DNA of 10,806 bases from Thermoplasmata archaeon. Its GTDB lineage: Archaea; Thermoplasmatota; Thermoplasmata; Lutacidiplasmatales; UBA184. Both the position numbers and the translations under genes were made by a program. The stretch is taken from NCBI GenBank assembly GCA_021823085.1, contig JAKAPG010000034.1:1-10806 (forward strand). Direction: 5' to 3'. Every line of letters begins with the position of its first letter. Position 1 is the stretch's first letter. Shown one piece after another: positions 1 through 6,609 of this stretch. The notes beneath the pieces were generated by a model that was not told the DNA's origin, ran no database searches, and saw only the letters and a list, made by a program, of their open reading frames with translations.

Positions 1-91
1 GCCATCAACCCGAGTTGACCACACTGCTTTCCGCGCCGGGGTGCACGCTCCACCGAGGCCGGCGTGCTCAGCCGGCGGGAGAATGAACACT

Positions 92-637
92 ATGATCGCG
101 GCCACCGAGGTAGAGACCGTGGAGCATGCCGTTCCCGAGATGGCGGAAGAGAAGCCGACGTCGCACGGCCTCTCCATGGTGGTGTTCTCGGGGGAGTTGG
201 ACAAGTCGCTGGCGGCCTTCATCATCGCGAACGGGGCCGCGGCGATGGATCTTCCCGTCACGATGTTCTTCACCTTCTGGGGGCTCAACATCCTGCGAAA
301 GGACGGACCCGTGACGTTCGCTTCGCCCAAGAATTCTGTCGAAAAGATGTTCGGCATGATGATGCCGCGGGGAGCGAAGAATCTCAAGCTCTCTCGGATG
401 AACATGGGCGGCCTCGGCACCCGCATGATGAAGCGGGTGATGGTCCAGAAGCACGTGATGGACCTTCCGACGCTCCTGAGGACGGCGCAGGAGCAGAGGG
501 TTCGGCTCGTTGCGTGCACGATGTCGATGGACCTGATGGGCATCCGCAAAGAGGAGCTGATCCCCGGCCTCGAGTTCGGGGGCGTCGGTAGCTTTATCGA
601 CGCGGCCGATTCGAGCAGCATCAGTCTCTTCGTCTGA
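92..637 (+). CDS. DsrE/DsrF/DrsH-like family protein (COG2210-like sulfur carrier)
   Basis: Predicted cytoplasmic sulfurtransferase or sulfur carrier of 181 aa. The pattern matches the COG2210/DsrE2-type family along its whole length: an N-terminal beta strand, a helix rich in Ala, a strand with FFTFWGLNIL (about residues 59-68), a Met-rich middle (GMMMP, RMNMGG), the ACTMSMDLMG motif with the only cysteine (Cys142), then EELI, FGGVGSFI and a terminal LFV. That cysteine is the expected persulfide carrier in this family. No membrane segment is visible. The start at 92 is chosen because GGGAGA at 77-82 is about 10 bases upstream. ATG 83 is almost on top of that site, and ATG 41 would add an unconserved arm. 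In sulfur-metabolising prokaryotes such proteins pair with TusA, which is encoded next. A strong hairpin and a 261-base gap separate it from tusA, so it may be its own transcript. Confidence 0.88.
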   Translation: MIAATEVETVEHAVPEMAEEKPTSHGLSMVVFSGELDKSLAAFIIANGAAAMDLPVTMFFTFWGLNILRKDGPVTFASPKNSVEKMFGMMMPRGAKNLKLSRMNMGGLGTRMMKRVMVQKHVMDLPTLLRTAQEQRVRLVACTMSMDLMGIRKEELIPGLEFGGVGSFIDAADSSSISLFV

Positions 638-648
638 ACCCTTTCCCG

Positions 649-680
649 TGCTCCCGCCGGGAGAAGTCCCGGCGGGGGCA
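649..680 (+). terminator. Strong GC-rich hairpin after the dsrE-like gene
   Basis: A nearly perfect inverted repeat: arm 649-662 pairs with 667-680 across a GAAG loop, giving about 14 base pairs with a single G-U pair. It starts 12 bases after the dsrE-like stop codon. No T-run follows, so it is not a classical intrinsic terminator. It could mark a transcript end, protect a 3' end, or attenuate read-through into tusA. Confidence 0.35.
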
Positions 681-838
681 ACGCCTCCCGGGTCCTGTTC
701 TATCGGCGATGAACTCGGATGGTTTGGCCCCAAAAAGGGCGGCAGCCTACCAGGATCGGATGCACGCTCCGTGACACGCTAGCGGCTGCGTATGTGACGC
801 GCGGTACGATGCTCGGCAGCGCGACGCTTACCGGAGAA

Positions 839-854
839 TTGGACGATTGTCCAA
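839..854. promoter_or_regulatory. 16-base near-palindrome upstream of tusA, candidate operator
   Basis: TTGGACGATTGTCCAA is symmetrical at 14 of 16 positions: 6-base perfect arms around a GATT centre. It ends 44 bases before the tusA ATG and is AT-richer than its surroundings. This is the size and shape bound by a dimeric winged-helix or ArsR/MarR-type regulator. The wHTH protein encoded inside the same operon is an obvious but untested candidate ligand. No second copy was noticed in the window, and no clear TATA box was identified nearby. Confidence 0.35.
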
Positions 855-898
855 GGCGTCAGCCCGATTTCACCTTCGCCTCATAACCCCGGAGACGA

Positions 899-1174
899 AT
901 GTCCGTTCGCGAGGTGTCCATGAACGTAGATGAGCTCCGCCACCTGAAGGTCGACAAGGTCGTTGACGCCCGTGGGGTCGCCTGCCCCGGCCCTCTCCTC
1001 GAGGCCAAGCGGGCCGTCACCGGGGTGCCGCTCCGCGGGGTGATGGAGGTCGTTTCCTCGGATGAGGGTACGACCGAGGATGTCCCGCTCTGGGCGAAGA
1101 AGGTCGGCCACGAGTACCTCGGCACCGTCGCCGATGCGGGGGTCTGGCACGTCTACCTCCGGCGGGGGAAGTAG
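899..1174 (+). CDS. tusA: TusA-family sulfur carrier protein
   Basis: A 91-aa (or 84-aa) cytoplasmic persulfide carrier. It shows the family signature DARGVACPGPLLEAK, with the CPxP-type motif (CPGP) that carries the active cysteine, followed by the usual beta-alpha-beta pattern and VVSSDEGTTEDVPLWAKKVGHEYL. The cysteine in ACPGP is the only one in the protein. TusA passes sulfane sulfur between DsrE-type proteins, rhodaneses and Hdr-like or Dsr enzymes. Two starts are plausible: ATG 899 (GGAG at 891-894) and ATG 920 (GAGGTG at 911-916), the latter giving a more typical TusA length. Its TAG stop shares one base with the GTG start of the next gene (TAGTG), so translation is probably coupled to the mvhD-like gene. 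This makes it the probable first gene of the hdr operon. Confidence 0.94.
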   Translation: MSVREVSMNVDELRHLKVDKVVDARGVACPGPLLEAKRAVTGVPLRGVMEVVSSDEGTTEDVPLWAKKVGHEYLGTVADAGVWHVYLRRGK

Positions 1175-1593
1175 TGGCGACGGCGGAAACGCGGTCGCCG
1201 AGGATCCTCGTCTTCTCGACGAACGCGATCTCGGACATGGGCATCGACCTGGCCGGGAGCGCCCACATGGCCTACTCCCCCACGGTACAGGTGATCGCCG
1301 TTCCCTGCTCGGGGGGGATCAACCCGGCCTGGATCGCGCACGCCGTGAAATCCGGGTTCGAAGGCGTCTTCGTCGCGGCCGACGGCCCCGAGTGTGCGCT
1401 CCTTCCGGACTGCGTCGCCCGCACCGCCAAGGTGGTGGAGCGCGCGCAGGAGATCCTCAAGGCCGACGGGCTCGATCCGCAGCGGGTCAAGATGGCCGCG
1501 ATCTGCTCGGTGTGCGCCGAGCCGTTCGTCAACCACATGAAGCAGTTCGGCCGGTCGCTCGCGGAACTTCCCATGGCGACGGCGGGGGCGTAG
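1174..1593 (+). CDS. mvhD: MvhD/FlpD-like hydrogenase iron-sulfur (delta) subunit homologue
   Basis: A 139-aa protein of the MvhD/FlpD family (PF02662-like), which normally carries a [2Fe-2S] cluster and passes electrons between an electron donor and HdrA. Recognisable parts are the first strand (RILVFST), DLAGSAHMAYSPTVQVIAVPCSGGINP, then GFEGVFVAADGPEC and a helix with ARTAKVVERAQEIL. It differs from typical members: the usual N-terminal CxxC is replaced by FSTNAIS, with no cysteine there. Cys45 (VPCSGG) and Cys74 remain, Cys80 follows, and an extra Cys111-x2-Cys114 pair appears near the C-terminus. The metal site may therefore be rebuilt from different ligands. It starts with GTG inside the tusA stop and ends directly before the next ATG. 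No hydrogenase large subunit is nearby, so its partner is probably one of the two HdrA proteins. Confidence 0.85.
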   Translation: MATAETRSPRILVFSTNAISDMGIDLAGSAHMAYSPTVQVIAVPCSGGINPAWIAHAVKSGFEGVFVAADGPECALLPDCVARTAKVVERAQEILKADGLDPQRVKMAAICSVCAEPFVNHMKQFGRSLAELPMATAGA

Positions 1594-4326
1594 ATGGCCG
1601 CCGTTGGGCCGCCCCGCGACTACGATGTCCTGGTCGTGGGCGCCGGCGTGGGCGGGATGGAGTCGGCTCTGTCGCTGGGGGACATGGGCTTCAAGGTCCT
1701 CGTGGCCGAGAAGGAGCCGAGCGTCGGCGGACGGATGATCCTGCTCAGCAAGGTGTTCCCGACCCTCGACTGCGCGAGCTGCATCTCCACGCCGAAGATG
1801 GCCGCCGTCAACAACCACCCGAACGTGCGGACGCTCGTCTACTCCGAGATCGATGACATCACCCCGCGCCCCGAGGGGGGCTATCTCGTCCACCTGACCC
1901 GGAAGCCGACGTTCGTCGACCCGGCCAAATGCACGGGCTGTGCCCTCTGCGAGCCGGCCTGCACGGTGGCCGTGCCGGACGAGTTCAACTACGACCTCGC
2001 CGCACGGCACGCGGCCCACATCGCGTTCCCCCAGGCGGTCCCTAAGAAGGCGGTGATCACACGCACCGGCACCTCGCCGTGTTCGTTCACCTGTCCCGCC
2101 GGGGTCAAGCCCCACGGCTACATCTCCCTCGTCCGGGCGGGCCGGTACGACCAGGCGTTCCGTCAGCACCTCGAAGACGCCCCGCTCGTCGGGGTCCTCA
2201 GCCGCGCCTGCTACGCCCCGTGCGAGGACCAGTGCACCCGCGGGGAGCTCGAGGGTTCGGTGGCCATCCGCGGGATCAAGCGGTTCATGGCGGACCGGTA
2301 CTACGCGGGCCACCTGGTCCCGGAGTACGGGCCCCCGAAGGAACGGAAGGGCAAGCGGGTCGCGATCGTGGGCTCAGGGCCGGCGGGGCTCGCGGCGGCG
2401 TTCGTCCTCGGCCGCTCGGGCTACGACGTCACGATCCTGGAGGCCGAGGCGGAGGCGGGCGGGATCCTGCGCTGGGGGATACCCTCGTACCGCCTTCCGA
2501 AGGACGTCGTGGCGCGCGACATCCAGAACATCACCGCCCTGGGGGTCCGCATCGAGCTCAATCATCGCGTCGCATCCTTGACCGAGCTCAAAGCCCGGGG
2601 CTACGACGCCGTGTTCGTCGCCACGGGGGACAAGGGCGGGCGCAAGCTCGCCGTCCCCGGTGAGGACCTCGGCGGGGTCGTCGACGCCATGGACTTCCTC
2701 CGCTCGATCAACTCGGGCCACGCGCCCGACTTTGCCGGAAAGAAGGTCGTCGTCATCGGTGGAGGGAACGTCGCCATCGACTCGGCCCGCAGCGCGCTTC
2801 GCCTCCGCGCCTCGTCGGTCCGGATGTACTGCCTGGAGTCGCGGGCGGAGATGCCGGCCCACCCGTGGGAGATCCGCGAGGCGGAGGAGGAAGGGATCCA
2901 GATCACCCCCTCGTGGGGAGTGGGGCAGCTGAAAGGCCCCGCGGGGAAGGTCGACGGAGTCGACCTCATCCGGTGCACCGCAGTGTTCGACGCCGAGCGC
3001 CGTTTTAGGCCGACGTTCGACCGCTCCGTCCACGAGCAGGTCGACGCGGACGTCGTCATCACCGCGATCGGCCTTGCCCCGAACACCGCGGGCTTCGCGA
3101 ACGAAGTGGAGCTCAACCGGAACGGGACCCTCAAGGTCCACCCGGAGACGCTCACGACCTCCGTGCCCGGGATCTTCGCCGGGGGCGACGCGGTGACCGG
3201 GCCGTCGATGATCGTGACCTCCATCGGCCAAGGCAAGAAGGCGGCGTTCTACATCGACCGCTACCTGAGCGGCCTGACGCTCGACGGCCTGCGCTACGAT
3301 GACCGCCTGCCGGTCGCCGACCGGGCGGCGGTCGCCGCCCGCGCCCGGGACGGAGGAAGCCACTTGGAGCCCGTGCCGGTCCTTCGACGGCCCGCGGCGG
3401 CGCGGGTCGGCTCCTTCAGCGAGTACGAGGCCGGCTTCAGCGAATCGGAGGCCCGCGACAGTGCGCGCCGCTGCCTCGACTGCGGGGTCTGCTCCGAGTG
3501 CCGGGAATGCGTCGCCGCCTGCCCCGCCGATGCCATCGACCTGGGGATGCGGGCCCGGCACGAGACGGTCACGGTGCGTTCGGTCGCCCTCGCGACCGGC
3601 TTTTCCCCGACCGATGCCCGGAAGAAGCCCGCGTGGGGATTCGGCCGGTTCCCGAACGTCATCAACGGTCCGCAGATGGACCGGATCCTCGCCCCGACCC
3701 GTCCGTTCAACGCCGTCGTGCGCCCGTCGGACGGCAAGGTGCCCGCGAACGTCGCGTTCGTCCTGTGCGCCGGCTCCCGCGACGAGCAGGTCGGCAACCG
3801 GCTCTGCTCGCGGGTCTGCTGCATGTATTCGATGAAGCAGGCGCAGCTGCTCATGGGATCGATCCCGACGGCGGACGTCACGATCTACTACATCGACATC
3901 CGCGCCTTCGGGAAGGGCTACGAGGAGTTCTTCCAGCAGACGAAGGGGATGAGCGTCTCCTTCACGAAGGGAAAGGTCTCCCGCATCGAGGAGACCGACG
4001 ACCAGGACCTCCTCGTCCACTACGAGGACATCGAGGGCGGGGGCGGGCCGAAGGTCGCCCGCCATGACCTCGTCGTCCTCGCGACCGGGCTGCTGCCCAA
4101 CCAGGGAGCGTTCCGCCTGTTCCCCGAGGGCGCGCCCGAGAAGGACGAGCACTCCTACATCCGCGAGGTCGACGAGGAGCTCGAGCCCGGGAAGACGAGC
4201 CTGGACGGGGTCTTCGTCATCGGTTCCGCGACCGCGGTGCGGGACATCCCGGACACGATCGTCCATTCCGAGGCGGCCTCGGCCCAGATCGCGGCGTTCC
4301 TCAAGCGCGCGGAGGCGAAGGCATGA
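1594..4326 (+). CDS. hdrA: HdrA with a nested NAD(P)H-oxidoreductase (GltD/NfnL-like) module
   Basis: A 910-aa flavin/iron-sulfur protein. Residues 1-155 are the first half of an HdrA: FAD Rossmann GAGVGG (16-21), FPTLDCASC with Cys60/Cys63, a [4Fe-4S] motif Cys113/116/119/123, and FPQAVPKKAVI. Residues about 157-560 are a GltD/NfnL-like oxidoreductase. They comprise a Cys-containing N-terminal helical domain (Cys163, 167, 206, 210, 214), a second FAD motif GSGPAG (261-266), an NAD(P)H motif GGGNVAID (389-396) and the FAGGDA flavin motif (528-533). Then comes a ferredoxin-like stretch with Cys627/630/633/636/639/643. Residues 655-910 complete HdrA, with CAGSRD (Cys725), CSRVCCMYSMKQA (Cys738/742/743) and YIDIRAFGKGYEEFF. 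The N-terminal Cys-rich domain of canonical HdrA is absent here but present in the next gene. Expected role: FAD-based electron splitting or confurcation with NAD(P)H. Its ATG follows the previous stop with no gap, and its end overlaps the next gene (ATGA). Confidence 0.93.
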   Translation: MAAVGPPRDYDVLVVGAGVGGMESALSLGDMGFKVLVAEKEPSVGGRMILLSKVFPTLDCASCISTPKMAAVNNHPNVRTLVYSEIDDITPRPEGGYLVHLTRKPTFVDPAKCTGCALCEPACTVAVPDEFNYDLAARHAAHIAFPQAVPKKAVITRTGTSPCSFTCPAGVKPHGYISLVRAGRYDQAFRQHLEDAPLVGVLSRACYAPCEDQCTRGELEGSVAIRGIKRFMADRYYAGHLVPEYGPPKERKGKRVAIVGSGPAGLAAAFVLGRSGYDVTILEAEAEAGGILRWGIPSYRLPKDVVARDIQNITALGVRIELNHRVASLTELKARGYDAVFVATGDKGGRKLAVPGEDLGGVVDAMDFLRSINSGHAPDFAGKKVVVIGGGNVAIDSARSALRLRASSVRMYCLESRAEMPAHPWEIREAEEEGIQITPSWGVGQLKGPAGKVDGVDLIRCTAVFDAERRFRPTFDRSVHEQVDADVVITAIGLAPNTAGFANEVELNRNGTLKVHPETLTTSVPGIFAGGDAVTGPSMIVTSIGQGKKAAFYIDRYLSGLTLDGLRYDDRLPVADRAAVAARARDGGSHLEPVPVLRRPAAARVGSFSEYEAGFSESEARDSARRCLDCGVCSECRECVAACPADAIDLGMRARHETVTVRSVALATGFSPTDARKKPAWGFGRFPNVINGPQMDRILAPTRPFNAVVRPSDGKVPANVAFVLCAGSRDEQVGNRLCSRVCCMYSMKQAQLLMGSIPTADVTIYYIDIRAFGKGYEEFFQQTKGMSVSFTKGKVSRIEETDDQDLLVHYEDIEGGGGPKVARHDLVVLATGLLPNQGAFRLFPEGAPEKDEHSYIREVDEELEPGKTSLDGVFVIGSATAVRDIPDTIVHSEAASAQIAAFLKRAEAKA

Positions 4327-6047
4327 CCGGCCGCAAGATCGGGGTCGTCGTCTGCCAGTGCGGCGGCAACATCTCCGACTACGTCGATACCGAGAAGGTA
4401 CGGGCGGAGGCGGCCAAGGAAGGCGACGTCGTCTCGACCCAGGTGCAGATGTTCGCCTGTTCGGACGCCGCGCAGCAGGCGGTGATCCAGGAGATCCGGG
4501 AGAAGAAGCTCGACGGGATCGTCGTCTGTTCCTGCTCCCCGAAGCTCCACACCGCGACGTTCCGCGCGATGGCCGAGCGTGCCGGGCTCAACCCGTACGA
4601 GTACACGCAGGTCAATCTGCGCGAGCAGTGCTCCTGGGCCCACACCCACGATCGCGCCGCCGCGACGGAGAAGGGGATCCGTCTGGTCCGGGCCGGGATC
4701 GCCAAGACCGCGCTGTCCCGACCGCTCGAGAAGATGCGGGTCGAGACCCTTCCCCAGGCCCTCGTGATCGGTGCCGGTATCGCCGGGCTGCGCTCGGCGC
4801 TCGCCCTCTCCGACCTCGGTATCTCCGTCCACCTCATCGAGAGGGCCGACCGGCCCGGCGGCCAGGTCCGCCGCTGGGGGACGCTCTTCCCCAACGACAA
4901 GGCGGGCAAGGACCTCATCGAGGACCTCGTCCGGCGCGTGCACGAGCGGGACAACATCCAGCTCTACCTGGGCACCGAGCTCGTCGAGCGCTCCGGACGG
5001 GTCGGAGCGTTCTCCGTCAAGGTCCGGGCGCCCACCGGCGACCTCATCTCGCTCGACGTGGGCGCCATCGTCGTGGCCACGGGCTTCGAGCCGTACACCC
5101 CCGCGGCGGGGGAGTTCGGGTACGGCCTCGACGGGGTCCTCACCCTCCCCGAGCTCAAGGAGCTCCTCGCCGCGACCCCGGGACCGCTCGTGTACCGGGG
5201 ACGGCCCGTCCGGTCGATCGCCTATGTCTATTGCGTCGGGTCGCGCCAGCCGGCGGAGGGTGGGACCCAGCGGACGTACTGCTCGCGGTACTGCTGCAGC
5301 GCCACCTCCCACCTCGCGACGGTCGTCACGGGGCTCGACCCCGCGGTCCACCAGTTCCACCTGTTCCGTGACGTGCGGACCTACGGCAAGTACGAGGCCC
5401 TCTACGAGCGGGCGCTCAAGGGCGGGTCCGTTTTCCTCCGGTACTCCGAGGAGGATCTGCCGACCGTCGTGCGGGAGGACGGCGGCCTGGTCGTCCGCAT
5501 CCACGACCGCCTCCTCGCGGGGGAAGAGGTGGAGATCCGCCCCGACCTGGTCGTCCTGGTGACCGGCATGATCCCCCGGGCGAACGACGACCTCGTCCGG
5601 AACCTCAAGCTGCCCATCGGGCCGGACGGCTTCTTCCGCGAGGTCCACGTCAAGCTGCGGCCGGTGGAGACAGTCGTCGACGGGGTCTACATCGTCGGGA
5701 CCGCCCAGGGTCCGAAGAACGTCGCCGAGAGCGTGGCCACCGCGCTCGCGTCGGTCTCGAAGGCCGGGGCGCTCCTCCTCAAGGGCTACGTCGACCTCGA
5801 CCCGCTCGTCGCGCGGGTCGACCCAACGCTGTGCGAGTGGTGCGGCGAGTGCCAGACCGCCTGCCCCTACGGGGCGATCGACGAGGTGGAGTACGGCGAC
5901 CGGCACATCGCCCAGGTCAACGCCGTCCTCTGCAAGGGGGAAGGCGCCTGTGTGCCTGCCTGTCCGAAGGCGGCGATCTCCGTCCAGGGGTACACGAACG
6001 AGCAGATCACCTCGATGATCGACGCCCTGGCCAAGGAGGTCGCATGA
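4323..6047 (+). CDS. hdrA: Second HdrA-like flavin/iron-sulfur protein
   Basis: A 574-aa HdrA paralogue. The N-terminal domain is canonical (KIGVVVCQCGGNISDYVD; Cys11, 13, 46, 69, 71, 103). It is followed by an FAD Rossmann motif GAGIAG (150-155), then CVGSR (Cys304) and YCSRYCC (Cys320, 324, 325), and a C-terminal FAD/NAD(P)-type motif VDGVYIVGTAQGP. Two ferredoxin motifs end the protein: Cys504/507/510/514, and Cys537/543/547 in which the second ligand position is Glu540 instead of Cys. The final TNEQITSMIDAL is typical of HdrA C-termini. It lacks the FPTLDC motif and central ferredoxin found in the preceding HdrA, so the two look complementary rather than redundant. Canonical methanogen HdrA is about 650 aa. 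Its ATG overlaps the previous stop by 4 bases, and its TGA overlaps the next ATG. Confidence 0.93.
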   Translation: MTGRKIGVVVCQCGGNISDYVDTEKVRAEAAKEGDVVSTQVQMFACSDAAQQAVIQEIREKKLDGIVVCSCSPKLHTATFRAMAERAGLNPYEYTQVNLREQCSWAHTHDRAAATEKGIRLVRAGIAKTALSRPLEKMRVETLPQALVIGAGIAGLRSALALSDLGISVHLIERADRPGGQVRRWGTLFPNDKAGKDLIEDLVRRVHERDNIQLYLGTELVERSGRVGAFSVKVRAPTGDLISLDVGAIVVATGFEPYTPAAGEFGYGLDGVLTLPELKELLAATPGPLVYRGRPVRSIAYVYCVGSRQPAEGGTQRTYCSRYCCSATSHLATVVTGLDPAVHQFHLFRDVRTYGKYEALYERALKGGSVFLRYSEEDLPTVVREDGGLVVRIHDRLLAGEEVEIRPDLVVLVTGMIPRANDDLVRNLKLPIGPDGFFREVHVKLRPVETVVDGVYIVGTAQGPKNVAESVATALASVSKAGALLLKGYVDLDPLVARVDPTLCEWCGECQTACPYGAIDEVEYGDRHIAQVNAVLCKGEGACVPACPKAAISVQGYTNEQITSMIDALAKEVA

Positions 6048-6295
6048 CCGGGAAGAGCTCGCTCCGCAACCTCAACGAGGTCTTTCGGGACGAGATGGTC
6101 GAGCGCGACCGGATCGCGGCCCTCCTGCGCATGGGCCCGCTGACGATCCCTGAGGTCGCGGCGCGCGTCGGCGCCCCGGTCTACGAGACGACGAAGTGGG
6201 TGATGGCGATGCGTCGGTTCGGACGCGTGCGGGAACTGCCGAAGTCCCGGGCGGACGACTACTTCCGCTACGAGCTCGTCGAGGAGGGGCGATGA
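6044..6295 (+). CDS. Small winged-helix protein encoded within the hdr operon
   Basis: An 83-aa protein. A first helix (about residues 18-29), a short helix TIPEVAARVG (34-43), a longer recognition-like helix PVYETTKWVMAMRRFG (45-60) and a hairpin-wing ending in DDYFRYEL (71-78) give a compact winged helix-turn-helix. There are no cysteines and no second domain. The ATG overlaps the hdrA stop (ATGA) behind an excellent AAGGAGGT site (6033-6040), and its own TGA overlaps the hdrC start. Being locked into translation with the Hdr subunits suggests either an autoregulator of the operon or a structural part of the complex that has kept a wHTH fold. Similar small wHTH proteins are, as I recall, found next to other hdr genes. 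DNA binding is inferred. Confidence 0.8.
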   Translation: MTGKSSLRNLNEVFRDEMVERDRIAALLRMGPLTIPEVAARVGAPVYETTKWVMAMRRFGRVRELPKSRADDYFRYELVEEGR

Positions 6296-6600
6296 AGGTC
6301 GACACGGGCTTCCTTGAGTCGCTGCGCCTCGGGGGGGAGTTCGACGCCCGCCTCTGCATGAACTGCGGGACGTGCACCGCGCTCTGCCCGCTCGGCCTCG
6401 AGATCCTCCCCCGTCGTCTCTTCCGCCACGCGCTCCTCGGCGACCGGGAGCGGGTCCTCGGCGAGAGCGAGGCGATCTTCAGCTGCCTTCTCTGCCGTCT
6501 GTGCGAGGCGAACTGCCCGGCCGGCGTGCACATCGCCGAGAACGTCCGGAGCCTCCGGGTGGTCCTCAACGGGGAGGCGCGCGGCCTCGCGGAGGCCTGA
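6292..6600 (+). CDS. hdrC: HdrC-like ferredoxin subunit
   Basis: A 102-aa soluble protein with two [4Fe-4S] binding motifs in the HdrC/GlpC arrangement: CMNCGTCTALCP (Cys22/25/28/32) and CLLCRLCEANCP (Cys65/68/71/75), separated by a short helical segment. HdrC passes electrons from HdrA to the CCG-domain subunit HdrB. It is shorter than methanogen HdrC, ending about 27 residues after the last cysteine. The ATG overlaps the wHTH stop and is preceded by GAGGAGGGG (6281-6289). It stops 9 bases before the HdrB-like gene. Both cluster motifs are complete, so it should be functional. Confidence 0.92.
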   Translation: MKVDTGFLESLRLGGEFDARLCMNCGTCTALCPLGLEILPRRLFRHALLGDRERVLGESEAIFSCLLCRLCEANCPAGVHIAENVRSLRVVLNGEARGLAEA

Positions 6601-6609
6601 GGAGGGAAC

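Noticed and set aside
41..91. Upstream ATG 41 and ATG 83 as dsrE starts
   Set aside because: ATG 41 adds an unconserved Pro/Arg-rich arm. ATG 83 is nearly adjacent to the GGGAGA site, leaving too little spacing.
640..898. tRNA or small RNA gene in the dsrE-tusA gap
   Set aside because: No cloverleaf, T-arm consensus or anticodon arm could be built. Only the hairpin and the palindrome stand out.
92..1174. DsrEFH-type complex of the reverse Dsr pathway
   Set aside because: Only one DsrE-family gene is present, of the COG2210 type. No DsrF, DsrH or DsrC is encoded here.
1153..2313. Minus-strand open frame of 386 codons
   Set aside because: It lies opposite mvhD and hdrA and its composition is that of a shadow frame.
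2374..4266. Long minus-strand open frame opposite the first hdrA (630 codons)
   Set aside because: It is rich in Arg, Asp, Val and His with no domain signature, and it is fully antisense to a protein with clear HdrA and GltD motifs. Long antisense frames are expected in high-GC DNA.
4155..5906. Minus-strand open frame of 583 codons opposite the second hdrA
   Set aside because: Shadow of the hdrA codon pattern. No motifs, and the plus strand is unambiguous.
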